Shown here: positions 24,501 through 36,500 of the stretch, piece after piece
How positions within the stretch are numbered: position 1 is the stretch's first letter
How the letters are laid out: each line of letters begins with the position of its first letter
From: Trebouxia sp. TZW2008
Taxonomy: Eukaryota > Chlorophyta > Trebouxiophyceae > Trebouxiales > Trebouxiaceae
Length of the DNA stretch: 64,000 bases
Direction: 5' to 3'
Assembly (NCBI GenBank): GCA_002118135.1
Contig: BDIU01000344.1
Location: 62,001 to 126,000, forward strand
Notes under the pieces: model-generated
Seen by the model: the letters and a program-made list of their open reading frames with translations, nothing else
The model's database searches: none
Told to the model about the DNA's origin: nothing
Translations under genes and position numbers: made by a program

Positions 24501-27500
24501 AAGTCAAGAAGCAAAGCCAAGGCTATGCCGCTAGGGGTCATCAAAGGAGCTCCTGATGCCAGAGGCAGCTGTGCTTGCTGCTCTGAGGGCAGCAGGAAGC
24601 AGCATTTGATCCAGACGTCACACATTGGCATGAACTGCAAAAAACAGAACAGGGGCAAGGGATACGTCATGCAGGTGATGCACACCTGAGTCTTGATGCG
24701 GTCAGAGCGGAGCAGGATCTTGATGTACTTGAAGGTGGTGCTGGCCAGGTGCTTGTCCATCATTGGCTTGTTCATCTGCTCCATCAGCTCCAAATACAGC
24801 ACGTGAAAGTTTGGCTCCTGCAGCCGGCATGCACGTTGTCACAACACTTTTGATGTCAACCTGGAAAAATCTGATGTCTGCAATGGACAGCAGCATCATG
24901 CCATTGAGGCACAACCTCAGGCCAAGCTCAGCAGCGCACAACATGCACACAAGCAGCACAGATGTATGGAATTGGTCACATAGGCATGGACAAAGTTTTG
25001 CAACATCAGTCTCTGGTGTTTTTAAGCTGATTGGCAGTGTGCAGATGCTGTCAGATGCAACGGCAGGTGCATGGGACAAGGATAAGCTTACCTGAGCAGC
25101 CCGCTTGACCACCATGTAGTTAGCAAACCAGGGCCAGTACTCATCTGTCACCAGGTCGGAAAGGATGTCCAGCTTGTCATGCAAATTGTCCCTGGCAAGG
25201 TTGTTGATCTGCATGTTAATGGCATCCTGCAAACAAAACATGGACAATAGGATGAAAGACGATGTGAAGGGTGATCACAGCCCTGCTTCTGAGTAGAGCT
25301 GTGAACCTGACACCTGAAGCAGATGTCTTGCGTGCACTCCATGTCACTTGACCAATTATTGAGTTATTGTCATTGATTCCTACACCAGTGTGATGCCAAG
25401 CCCTGGCAAGCCATTTAGCAAGATCACACTCAGAATGACAGGCGTCCCATGCATGGCATAAAGCAGAAATGAATGCTTTCATCTGCCTTCAAGCATCCCT
25501 GACTTGTTGTCAGAACATCAGAGACTGCATGTTCTGCTTTGGACAATAATGGCTTTGTGTGTACCTGGGTGGCAGTAGGAGGTATGGGGTAGTCAGCCAA
25601 GGCAGAGGCCACCTCCAAAGTTTCTGCATTGATGGCTTGGAAAGCTCTGTTGGGGTCTAGCAGCCCAGCTGCCCTGAGCGAGCTGGAACTAGCAGACCCC
25701 ACAGGGGTCCTAGTAGGGGTAGTCCTGGCATTGTTCATGCCAGCTTCAGCTGCTGCCCCCCTAGCTGCAGGGGTGGAACCCCCTGGGGCCTGGGTGGAGC
25801 CCCCTGGTGTCTGCTGGGCTGCTGGTGGAGGTCTAGAGGGGCCGGCTTCAGTGGCTGGAGAAGTGGCAGCGGCGGTATCTAGAGCGTCTGGCCTGCCTGC
25901 CTCGGCTGTAGGCAGCATCTTCACTTCCTGCCCGCCTGGGGCCTTGCCACTTTGACCTGACAAGCCGCCCTGCTTTACAGCAATGCATAGCTCAGACTTA
26001 TGCACTAGCAGGCTCGCAAGGCACAGTAGGTTGCTGATGGGCATTCCAGCAATGGCTACTGGAGCCGGCAGACAAAGACGACCCAGATGAACGAGCATCG
26101 GAGCCCAGCGGCTGCCCAAGAAGACAAACAGTCAAGAAGCTGAAGACAGACAGGTTTAGAAATGGCAGCAGAACTGACCGTTGTGCTGCACCAGCAAGAT
26201 AAACAATATTTTGGCAGCAGACACGCATGCAGTGTAGAGGCAGCAGGACTGACTTGGCCAGGTGGGCTGATGCCCTGCCCAGGCGTGATGCCTTGTCTAG
26301 CTGCAGCACGAGGCAGAGGCACCAGCAAGACAAACAATGGTGTGGCAGCAGCCAGACACATGTTGAAGGGACAGGCAGACTAACTTGGTGGGTTGTTTGT
26401 GATGCCTTTTCCAGCAAGACTGTCAAAAAATGCCAAGACAAAAAAGTGTCCAGGAGCGGACAGACAGGCAGTACAGCAGGGGCAGCAGGACTGACTTGGC
26501 CAGGTGAGCTGATCTCCTGCCCAGGTGTGATGCCTTGGCCTGCTGATGCTTAAGGCTGAGGCACAAGTAAGGCAAACAATTGCAGTGGTAGACAGACAGA
26601 ATAAGACAAAAAGAAGTAGCAGCAGTACTCACTTGACCAGGTGGGCTGATCTCCTGCCCAGGTGTGATGCCTTGACCAGCTGTAGCCTGAGGCTGAGGCA
26701 CAACTTCATCCTCCTGCATGCCGTCTCCATGCAGCTCCCTGTCCCTGTCTGCCAGCTGATCATTGGGGCCCACATTGCCGTTGCTGCCATTGCCAGCAAG
26801 GGCATTGCTGCCTTGTCTGTCTGCCTTGGCTGGCTGGAAGGCTGTATCGGTGTAGGATGGTGCTGCCTGACTGGCTGACCCTGAGGGGGTTGGCAACCCT
26901 AGGACCTACAACAGCGTTTGTAGTCTTGTTGATAGAGCTTTTCGAAAAGCATTTCTGTGTTGTTGGTCCTTTTTAGCAGCCATCTCAGCTGATATTCAGC
27001 ACGCAATGCGCAACATACAAGTGTTTGAGAGGATGGATCTTTGAGATGTCATGTAGATTGTGATGCGCAATCTGTTTGGGCCAATATGTGATATGCAACA
27101 CACAAGTGCTTGTGAGTATCGAAAGCTGAAATGGAGAATGTGATGATTCACTGGTCTCATTGTGCCATGTTCTCACAGGCCCTGACATGTCTAGATGTAC
27201 ACATGCTGATCACTGAGCCTTGACATCTGTCACAATTGCAGACAGATTCATGCTCACGGCACGACAGCGGCCCTGGAACCCTCTTTGTGCTTGGCAGACC
27301 AAGGATAGGATTGAGCAAGATGTGCAAGTTATTGTGCTAAAGCCCTGACCTGTAGACAAAAAAAAAGGCGAGGCAATACGATGCCAATGGCCTTGATCTG
27401 ATCACATACCTGTGAGGCGGCAGCAAAGATGTCTGGGTTCTGTTGCTGGAGGCTGGGCAGGTTGACCAGGGCTTGGCAGACCTGAGGCCACTGCTGCAAC

Positions 27501-30490
27501 TGGCCTTGGAAGCAGCGCAGGGTCTGAATGCCAAAGGAGTACATCTTGTCATCTGTTGGCTTGCTCAGCTGGTCTAGTACAAAGCGCAGGAACAGGGCCA
27601 CTAGTGGGCCACCCAGCAGCCTGCAAACAAAAGTTTGCATCTTCAGAATTGTCTGAGTTCAGAACGCCATTTTGTACAACAATGTCATCAATTCTGATGC
27701 GCTGTTGTAGGTTGTACGCGTCTAGTGAATTACTGATGTACACTTTGGATTTTCCACGTTTTATTGACATACAGCGAGATACTTCAGTACTGGCTGCCCT
27801 GTTGCCCTGCACCAGCACCGTAGAATCTAAGCTTGCCTGTGTACCCTCAAAGAACTTGCAAATGCCTGAAGTCATGCTCAGTGTGCCTCTGCGCTTCTGT
27901 GAGATCAGCGACAATGGTGATGTTTCATTCATTCCTGCTTCAGCATGATTGAGACTGCGTATCATGAGCATGCAGAGTAATAAGACTATAAGCAGTGTAT
28001 GCAAGGTTGCAGGCAGGAAAGCTTGCTGGGCAAAGAAGCGCACCCATTGCGGATGACAGCCCCAAGCAGCCTGGCTGTTCTGTCAAGCTCATGGTCAGGG
28101 TAGTCGTGCAGAAAACGGATTTCATCATACATGCTGTGGATGAGGCACTTCAGCAGAGACATCTGCCTTTCATTGCCTGAAGCCTGCAGGACATCAACAT
28201 TGCATCAGACAACCATTCAAGCTACAAAGGCCGACATGGCATCAGACAATCATTCAAGCTGTGAAGGTCAAGCAGAGCTACCAGCAGTGTCAAGCGTGGT
28301 GTACATTGTATAGTAATGGGGAAAAAGCTCTGGAAACAAGTGCACTAACTTGACATGCCAAAAAGCTTGAATTGTGGCAAGTTCAAATCAGAGCAGAATG
28401 CTGATGGCAATGCTGCATGACAGTTCTTGATGCAATGCAGGGGCCTGGCCCAGACTCTGAGACAGATCTTGCATCACTGTATGGGCCCTTGTATTGTTTT
28501 GGCAAGGAGGCCAAAGACAGGTGCGTAGAGCAAGTGTGGAGAAGAAGCTTTACCTGCCAGCCTTTCAGCATTGATACAAAGTCTTCAATGTTGAGCTTGT
28601 CATGGTACACCTTCTGGAACCACTCATTTGCCTCTTGCTCTACGTCTGGAGGATATACATCATTCGACCCGTCCAAGTCTAGATGCTGTAGCTCTGGGTA
28701 AGTTTTGCCTGCCTGGCTTCGCAGCCCTTCCAGATCTTTCAGAAGATCTGACGGCATGAATGTGGCATGCACCTGCCAACACATCATTTTTGCTCATATG
28801 ATTATTCCTGGTGATTCCAGAAGTTGTGCCCGCTTCACACAATGAGAAGAATCTATTTGCAAGGATGTGACCAGTGCTGCAATAGTTGCTGCATATGCTG
28901 ATGCTTGTCACACTGCAAAGCATCAGGACGACAGCCTGAACTTTTGTTGGCGGATTCATGGCAAAATGGCAGGTGCCAAGGTGATGAATGGCTTGACAGG
29001 CACTGTTGCTTTGTCTTTGCAAGAGGACCATGCAAAAAGCAGTTTTGCAGGAGGTCACTCTCAAGAGCATGTGGTTGACAGGCAACATTGACTTGTCTCT
29101 TTACAGAATCGCGCAAAGGCCAGATTTGCAAGAGGCTGACCAAAAGATCATGCACTTGACAGGCAAGGGCGCCATGTTTCACTACAGAATCATGCACAAG
29201 GCAGATTTGCGGGAGGCTCACCAAAAGAGCATGCACTTGACAGGTCACATTGACTTGGTATGCCTTGTTTTGACAACAGGAGACATCAGAAGCAGGGCCA
29301 AGGAGGCTGACCTGAAGAGCGTGCATGAAGATGGGCAGGGTGGCTAGCATGATGTGCACCATGGCTTGACTCCTATGCGGATCTGGCGCAGCCTTTTTGC
29401 GGATGTAGCTGACCATAGCTTGAGCAAAAGCTATGCCATTGGAACTGAGCTTATCTTGAAGCCAGCCCTCCAGCATCAGACCCAGGGACTTGCGCTGTGA
29501 AGCTGCAGCCGCCAGATCACATCCTGCCTCAAATGGCACAGACTCCATTGCAGCTTGCACACCATTGGACTTCTCACACACATTGAGCATGTGAGTGATG
29601 TAGTTTGCATCCTTCTCATATTCGGCCACCATGGCCCGAAGAATGACGTCTTTGTTGGCGGTCCATAGGTTGTGCATGACAATATCGCTGTTGGCATGGT
29701 TGTCGATGTACTTTGGAACCAAGTCGTCACAGATCTCGCGCTGCAGCAAGTTCCACTCTGTGCTGACTGAGGCGACGCCTAGCAAGAGAAGCTCTGGACA
29801 CTCTTTTCTGGGCTGCTCAAGGATTTGATGCACTGCTGCACTGTGCCCAGACTCAGCAAGACGACACAAGACTTCCATGACGTCCAGAGAAAGCCAGGCT
29901 TGGTTGGGTGTCCCCACAGAGGAGACATTGCCTGCTAGACCCTCTAAAGGAGGCTGCTGCCGGATGGCGTGTTCAAATGTGAAGACGTCTGGTGGGGACT
30001 GTATGGCATGTTTGAGAAAGTGAAGCTGGCCTTGCTGATTCTGCCAGACTCTGCCAACTACAGCCTGCAATGGGAAGGCTTCCTTGCTGCCTTGCTTGTA
30101 AGCTTTGATGAGGATTTGAAATGCTGACTGGCTTGGCAGCCAAAATGAGGGGCTGTCATAGTGGTCTGGAATAGACTGCCAATTCAGGTTGGGAAAGGAA
30201 CTTTTCAGGACTTTGACGGCCACTTCCAGGTCCCAATGTTGAGATTTTGATGGGGAGGTGAGGCCAATCGCTCCAAGAGCAGCAGCAACGCTTGTTTGTG
30301 TGTTCTGTGAATCTGGCAGCTTGGAATCTGTGCGCGCCATCATACTGAACAAGCCAGCCACAGCTGCTTCATCAACGTTGCCAACTTGCTTTACAACGTC
30401 CTTAAATGCTGCTTCGTTTGCTGTACAGCCGTAGCCAAAGTCCTCAACTATTCCAGAGAGCTGCGACGCTCTGCCAGTGTCCTCTGCCAT
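15509..30490 (-). CDS. CNOT1: CCR4-NOT transcription complex subunit 1 (scaffold)
   Basis: CNOT1/NOT1 is the large scaffold of the CCR4-NOT deadenylase complex, which shortens poly(A) tails in the cytoplasm. About two dozen exons follow family order. The N-terminal exon (down to about 29307) includes [19 protein letters not shown] and a HEAT-type block ending [13 protein letters not shown]. Next are exons near 28550-28770, 28040-28170, 27410-27620, 26630-26900 (a low-complexity linker) and 25560-25990. The MIF4G domain that binds CAF1/CNOT7 lies at about 25240-23850 ([42 protein letters not shown]). The CNOT9-binding DUF3819 lies at about 23190-21600. The C-terminal NOT superfamily homology domain ends near 15640 ([29 protein letters not shown]). 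The stop is at 15509. An ATG at 30488-30490 fits. The open frame continues to 30784 without an ATG that I could place, and about 200 residues of the animal N-terminus have no counterpart. Many introns hold exon echoes. Confidence 0.93.
17595..17735 (-). repeat. Exon echoes in a CNOT1 intron
   Basis: The real exon (about 17771-17960) encodes [20 protein letters not shown] and [10 protein letters not shown]. Downstream in the same intron a copy at about 17645-17735 reads [20 protein letters not shown] and [11 protein letters not shown] second fragment at about 17597-17625 keeps only RLLYKV. Confidence 0.85.
18540..18610 (-). repeat. Exon echo in a CNOT1 intron
   Basis: It reads [16 protein letters not shown], related to [16 protein letters not shown] in the real exon around 18350-18420. 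It lies on the 5' side of that exon. Confidence 0.75.
21960..22150 (-). repeat. Tandem exon echo in CNOT1, about 180 bp
   Basis: This is a full copy of the beginning of the exon at about 21620-21943, including the acceptor context 'tggctgcag' followed by ATGATTGC. Over the first 49 codons it differs from the exon by 7 amino acids and about 9 silent changes. The copy ends directly at the acceptor of the real exon, so the two form a head-to-tail pair. The downstream copy alone continues into the conserved [20 protein letters not shown], so it is the main exon. Confidence 0.9.
23255..23345 (-). repeat. Exon echo in a CNOT1 intron
   Basis: On the minus strand it reads [20 protein letters not shown], against [20 protein letters not shown] in the real exon near 23110-23190. 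It lies on the 5' side of that exon. Confidence 0.85.
26165..26560 (-). repeat. Serial echoes of a CNOT1 linker-exon end
   Basis: The real exon end (about 26630-26690) encodes [15 protein letters not shown]. Similar pieces recur at about 26490-26550 and 26245-26310, with a weaker remnant near 26380-26410. They share 'ctgacttggccaggtgggctgat' (26248-26270 and variants), which spans the exon end and donor. Confidence 0.75.
28975..29240 (-). repeat. About 80-bp repeats of a CNOT1 exon-intron junction
   Basis: The donor junction of the long N-terminal exon ('aggctgacctgaagagcgtgcatg' region, 29302-29327) is repeated on its intron side near 29214, 29133 and 29052, with a remnant at about 28979. 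Each repeat keeps an exon-end-like piece plus a GT donor equivalent, followed by 'cttgacaggcaa'-type sequence. Confidence 0.8.
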
Positions 30491-30784
30491 GTTTAGAAGA
30501 ATACTTGTGTATGCTTCAGGTGGAGATGCTGGCTGTGTCACAGCAACTGCCAACATATGTTGGTCCACACCCAATCCAGAACTGCTCGACGGAGCTGTCC
30601 TATGCGTCTTCTGTCTGCAACACAGCGCACGGATCAATGACGAAGCAGCAGTCGTTATGTAGAGCTCAGTCAACAACAGAATTAAGCGCGATGGCTGTAA
30701 AGCTGCAGTCAGAGCAAACACCTTCGAATAATCTGCCGTGAATGGACGCGCTCTGACAACCGCCTGATAGGGCAAAGATCGCAC

Positions 30785-31498
30785 TGCCGACTGCGCTGCG
30801 CAACCTTGTCGGTGTGCGCGCCAGCAGCAACTTCAACGATGACCGTCTGTCAGATGCTGCCGAACGTTTTCACTTGTTGGTCGAAGTGCGTTGTTAACAG
30901 GTCGTGCAGCTCTCTTCCCTTGGAAGGCTTCCTGCTTTGCCAAAGCTGGTCGTGCCACTTTAATCGGGTTTTGGCCTCGGTAAAAGGAAATCCTTACTTT
31001 TTCTAGCATGGTGCACAGCTTAGCAAAGCAGGACCCTTGCGCTTCCGTTTGCCCTTCCAATGCTCATCTGCTGTCCATTCGCACCAGCAGACATGTTCAG
31101 GCTTTCCTAACAGGCGATGTATTGGCAGCATGCAGGAGGCCACGCATGCAAATTTGATGTGTCTGATCATAATGTCATCCTAATGTCATTGATTGCAATT
31201 GGTTTAAGAAGAGTTGCTTTAACTGAAACAATAAGAAAGCCAATGATAGAAACCCTGGCACCAAAACATACCCTGTGGATGTATCTGCAGGTGTACCCTG
31301 TGTCACAGATATCTGCAGGTTACTGTCAAGACGACTTCGTGCAATCAACTGATCATGACCCAGTCTAATCTGATGGCATAGCAGCACTCAGGGGCCATTT
31401 GCAATCAAGCTGAAGCTTGGTCGCAACAGTGAATAACACCACATAACTTCAGATCTTGCAGCTGTCTGCAAAGACTCACCCTTCATTCCATGCGCATA
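30785..31498. other. Intergenic region between RlmH and CNOT1
   Basis: It should contain the CNOT1 promoter and the RlmH 3' end, both minus strand. A 75-codon minus-strand frame at 30833-31060 is Lys/Arg-rich (KVRISFYRGQNPIKVARP). I cannot connect it to a family or to the CNOT1 N-terminus. It may be a small gene, an upstream exon or chance. Confidence 0.4.
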
Positions 31499-32796
31499 TC
31501 AATGGTGGTATGGTTCTCCTCGTAAAATTGTCCATGCACGATAGATTTGCTCCAACAGCACAATCTGCGCAACCTGCACAGCACATGCTTGGTATGGAAA
31601 GTGCCACTGGTACTTTGCTGCTATCCATAAAAAGTATTTGTCAACAGCCATTGAATACATGCGTACTGTCAGAGGGATTTGTAAGGGGCTGCTGCACAGG
31701 CAGGTGACATGTATACACAGCAGTGATAGCGGTGCAAGACTGCTGCTGACCTGATGGTTGAGGACCATATCTGATAGCTTGATGGTCTCATTTGCTCTGC
31801 TGCGCACTTCGTTGCTGTGCCCATAAGGTCCGCCAACACAGAAAACCAGTTGGCTTACACTCCTGTCACCTGCCTGCATCTGGGCGATGTTGCTGACTGG
31901 CTAGATGGAGAAATCATGCCTTCTGGTGAGGTTCTATGACCCAGCTTGGTGCATACAGAAGCAATGAAGTGCCTCCAAGCAAATGTGTCCAAAGCTGTTT
32001 TGTGCCAGCGCAAATAGATTTTTAAATCAATCACCCCTCTGTTCACTGTCATTTTCCATGAACAAAATAGCATCGACAGGATTTATGCCAGCACACCTCT
32101 GCCACCAGCTTTGCCATGCCCTCTGATGACATAGTCTTGCCTCGCTCATCAAGAAGAACCACATAGTCCTGCAAAATGCAGCGATTGATGGATGAGACAA
32201 TGCTTTGTTGTTTGTTATTCACTCTGTGCAAGTCCAGCTGGGGTGACAGCTCAGTGTTCATACAGCCTCGCTCTGACATGCTGCAGCATCTGTCTAAACA
32301 GACACAGACCACTGCTCAGTTGTGCTGCAGCGCTTGTGCATATAGACACGGACCACTGTTGTACTAGTTTTCTTACGAGATTGAAGCACATACCTGAGGT
32401 GCAATCAGCTTCAGCACCTTTTCTCCTTCATTCTGCATGGCAATCTGAGGAGAGGAAACCTTCTTGGGATTAGGCTTTACTTGTGTATGCTCCACTTGCG
32501 TGTACCTTCGAACCTTGTCTGCCCAGTCTCCTGTGCGTGAGTCTGCTCGTTACCCACTGAGCCACATCAGGCAGAAAGACTGCTCTCAGCAGGCCACAAG
32601 TACCTGAAACAAGCTCGGTCCCTCTGTCATTGCCTTTTGATACAGTGACCAGTTTGATTTTGACAGGCTTGACCGCCCTGGCCAACTTCTGTGCAGGGGC
32701 GCCATGGCTGGCGCACAGAACATGGCTGCTGCAGACCAGATTAAGACGGACCCGCGAAAGCGACCGGCACTTCAGTGCGGTGCATACGGCTGACAT
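31499..32796 (-). CDS. RLMH: RlmH-type 23S rRNA pseudouridine N3-methyltransferase, probably organellar
   Basis: RlmH is a SPOUT methyltransferase that modifies pseudouridine 1915 in helix 69 of bacterial-type large-subunit rRNA. Plant homologues are nucleus-encoded and probably act on plastid or mitochondrial ribosomes. The ATG is at 32794-32796. The first about 40 residues are basic and Ser/Cys-rich, like a transit peptide. Exons are about 32604-32796 (VKIKLVTVSKGN), 32396-32520 (QVKPNPKK), 32100-32170 (YVVLLDERGKTMSSEGMA), 31752-31877 (the knot region, LVFCVGGPYGH, then KLSDMVLNHQ) and 31499-31572 (LLEQIYRAWTILRGEPYHH, the canonical C-terminus). The SAM-binding GGPYGH loop and the terminal YHH are intact. 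Confidence 0.92.
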
Positions 32797-33556
32797 GCAT
32801 ACTTCAGTGATTAATGAGCCACAACAGGCCGCTTATTGCTTTTGAATGGCTGGTAGTCATACGTGTATGCATTTACAATGGCAAATAAGGATGCAGTCGC
32901 GGAACAACAGCGCAACGAAGGCCAGATGAGTTCGAAGAGCTGCTCCGAGACCAGAAAACCATGATGGCCAAAAATTGAGCAAGCTTCTTCACCACAGGAA
33001 ATCACTCACGCTCATGACAATCGCGACCTTATGTGACACTTACCTCCCGCCTCAATGCTACAGCGCCCAGATTCTCGCACAAATCTGCATGATTGAGATC
33101 CAGTCGCCTGTTCCAGTATGTACACGGTTCAGCAGACAGCATCAAACCGCATCATGATTGCTGTTAGTGCCTACTGACACCTTGAGCAATGTCTGCAACA
33201 CGAAAGGCTTTACACGATCGTCTACATCACAGAGGACATGCTGTGTTGTCAAGCACAAAATTAGGCCCCACAGCAACCAAAATTGCATAAACCTTCCAAA
33301 ATGACTGGCGAAAGTCTGAACAGTTGCTGAATTGTCTATGATCATGACAACGAAAATGTTGAATCTCAATGCAAGGCTGCTAGCTATAATAATTGGCCAA
33401 ACTACCTAAGCTAAACATACTGGCAGCAATTTCAAACAGTTGTCAGTTACTGAGCCATTGAGCAGGACGGTATGCAGTGCATTGCTACACGAAAAGCAGC
33501 AAGCTACACAAAACTCGATTTTGCCAAGGAATTGACCAAAAAATCTGAATCAAAGC
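32797..33556. other. Intergenic region between the ABC1K 3' end and RlmH
   Basis: It contains the RlmH promoter and the ABC1K 3' side. A 75-codon minus-strand frame (33142-33369) has a hydrophobic start but no recognised relatives. I see nothing I can support as a gene. Confidence 0.4.
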
Positions 33557-36500
33557 TTATTGCCTAGTGCCCATCTTGCGGCCATGCTGCCCACCAGACC
33601 TGCTGCTCTGTTTGGCCAACTCGCCAAGCAGCAACAAGGGAGGTGGAACAAGGAACCAGAAGGGAGTTGAGGTGACACCCTCCAGAGCGTTTGTGTACTT
33701 GTACTGCGGCTGTGCTCCCAGTGAGTCAACTCTTCTTGGTGGCTTTTGCAGCTCTTCAGACAGCCTCAAGGCGATGCGTGCTAGCAGCTGTCTGGCAAAC
33801 ATCTCAGCTGCACCACAGCATATACACAGTAAAGCCTGGGCAGCGGAATGCATCAGCTGCGTTGTGGCAACACAAGGTTGTGGGAACATGAGACTGTCAT
33901 ACATCATTCTAACCATCCACACAAAACAAGCCTGCCAAGTGCAGTTGGCCTTTGTATTCTAGGCAGAGCAAACACTCATCTTCTGTGTCGTTCATGCAAA
34001 GTGGGGTGATTGCAACATTTCAGCTATAAAGCCAGAGTTAACATGTCAAGAGGATGACGCAACAGAAACTGCAGGAGCACAAACAGATTGCACATTCTGG
34101 CACAGGTGCAAGGTATTTGTTGCCCAAGTCCTGTCTCATCAGGCAGGCTTATTCTGGCCTGCATGGCAAAGCCGTCTGCTGTCCAATTGTTGGGGAGTCA
34201 GACAGATCAAGAGTAAGATGGCACAGGAACTGCTGCAGCACAAAGCTTTACCTGTTAGGCCCAGGCCTGGCAGAATCTCTGGCAGAAGCGACCACAGCTC
34301 GTTCCAGAGTTGCCGTCTCTGCACATCATCGCGGTCCTGACTGAAGCCCGGCTGTACAATGTCATAGATGCCTTTGACAGTCAGCAAAGCCTGTTGGTCC
34401 TCTTCATTGGGTTGGACTGCCGGCTGCAAGCTGCAAGCAAGCACAGACATCTGGCAAACAGGTACAGCAACTGATTTTATTGCGTAGTTTCATGAAGACA
34501 ATCACAATATATGTCTGCGATGCAAAGTGCCCAGCAGCCTCACAGCTTGCATACTTGTGGCAAAGTCTCAAAATCACCATACATGCAAATGCTGTCACAG
34601 CAGAGCTCAATGTCTCCTCAGTTCAATGATGCTGTGTAAGATTGCATCATTCTGCAGACAAGGACTAGACAGACGTAAGGGTTACATTGCCAACACAAAA
34701 GAGCCTGTAGACTGTGTGCCTCCTGATCAGCAGCTTGATATGGGCTGCCTGATCTATCAACTGTGGAAAGATGTGACAATGCACAGTCTCAAGTGTGTCA
34801 AACATGCTGGTGGTGAGGCTGCAGCAGACCTGGTGAGCAGCTCGAAGGGAGTTGGGAAGGGGGCCAGCAGGAGGCGCAGGGGCCCCAGGGCTTGCAGGGT
34901 GCCAAAGGTGGCCAGGGCTGGGGCCGTGCCCAGCACTGCCCTGCACACCTCACTCACTGCCTCTCGCCCCACTGCATCAGCCCCAGCCACCAGCTCATCC
35001 ACCAACAACTCCTGTGCACCAGAACTGTGTCGTTTGTTGACCTAAAAACAGAAAGAGGCCAAACGAAACCCCCTACGCTGCTACACGTCACTGTGGGAGC
35101 CTCTGGGAGCAGAGGCGACGTGATATTTGACCTGCACACAATGGATTTGAGCAACACAATGGCGTTGGCCTCAGCGACCAGCTCGTCAACCACCAGCTCG
35201 TGTGCAACATAGCAAAATTTGACTGTCTTGTTGAAGCTGCAACAGGATTGAATCAAGTTGACCCTTGTCCAGTGTCTTCTTCTGCTGGTGAATCGTGTGT
35301 GCGTGGCAGTTGTTACGTGCTAAGCAATGTGCTAAGCAATGGCAGCTTGCCTCTGCAAGTGTTGCTGCAGACATGCAGACTCTCTTCTGCTCACTGACGG
35401 AAGATGCTGATGCTACAGAGCTCACAGCTGTCACGAATGTGCAGCAACATGCACAATGTCATGTGCAGTAACTTCTCTTTGTGAGGGCACTCAATGTACG
35501 GACATGCTTGGTGTAAGGACAATGCAATCAGGGACCATTACTGTGTTCTGACTGTAGTGGCACCTCTCAATACCGACATTTTGGCGTAAGGACTTGACAA
35601 CAATTTTCTCGTTTACAAAAGCAATTGTTACAAAAAGAAGTCACTGTATATATAATCAATGTCATATGCTGACACAGTACCTGCAGGTAGCTGCCTCTCT
35701 GGTTGAAGACCAGCTTCAAGACCTCCTTGGCATTGTTATCCAGGACAGGAGTGGCAGCTGCAGGCTCTGTGGCTTTGATGCCACTAGTAGTGAAGCTGCC
35801 AAAGCCTGAGCTCAGCCGTTGCAGGCGGCCAATATCCAGGCGAGGCTTGTCCTGATGCAGCACACATCATTGGCAACTGTGAAGCTGTAAGTGATGATGA
35901 AGTTGCTGATGGACACATGTTTTTGCATAACACATGAGACCTCAAAATGGTTGCATGTGCTGTCTGATGCAATCAGGCAACCATCGTGACGTGACGGATC
36001 AAATCAAACAGGTTACACAGGCTGGGCAGATAGCAGTCATGGCTGAGACAACAGCACCCATGGCAAAGGAAGCGCTTCCACCTCGTCACATGAACGCCAT
36101 GCTGATGGAAGAGGTCCAAGCGTTATCCTTTTATGAGAGCTGTGCATCCATGCTGCAACTGCGCTGATAGCAACAAGGTCAGTGTGGGTGTCGCATCAAC
36201 ATCAACGGCAGTGTTAATCAACAGAGCGCAGCTGCCGTTCTAAGCTGCTGTGCACAAATGTCGTTGTGACAGGGCATCTGTCGTTCTGTGCTGCTCTGTT
36301 GTTCTGTGCTGCTCTGCACAATAGCACTGCTTGCTGCAAGACGAACGGAAACTTGGAGATACAAAGCGCGCCACTTATGGCTTACACAAACGAGCTAGCA
36401 TACACAAGCTGTGAGTAAGCACTTCAGGGCATACAGAGCCAAATACGCTGCAGCCACGAGGGACTTGCCCCATACAGCAGCTGCTCAGGGCAGCTCGTGT

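Noticed and set aside
33142..33369. Small hydrophobic minus-strand frame as a membrane protein gene
   Set aside because: No conserved features, no splice partners and no neighbours that support it.
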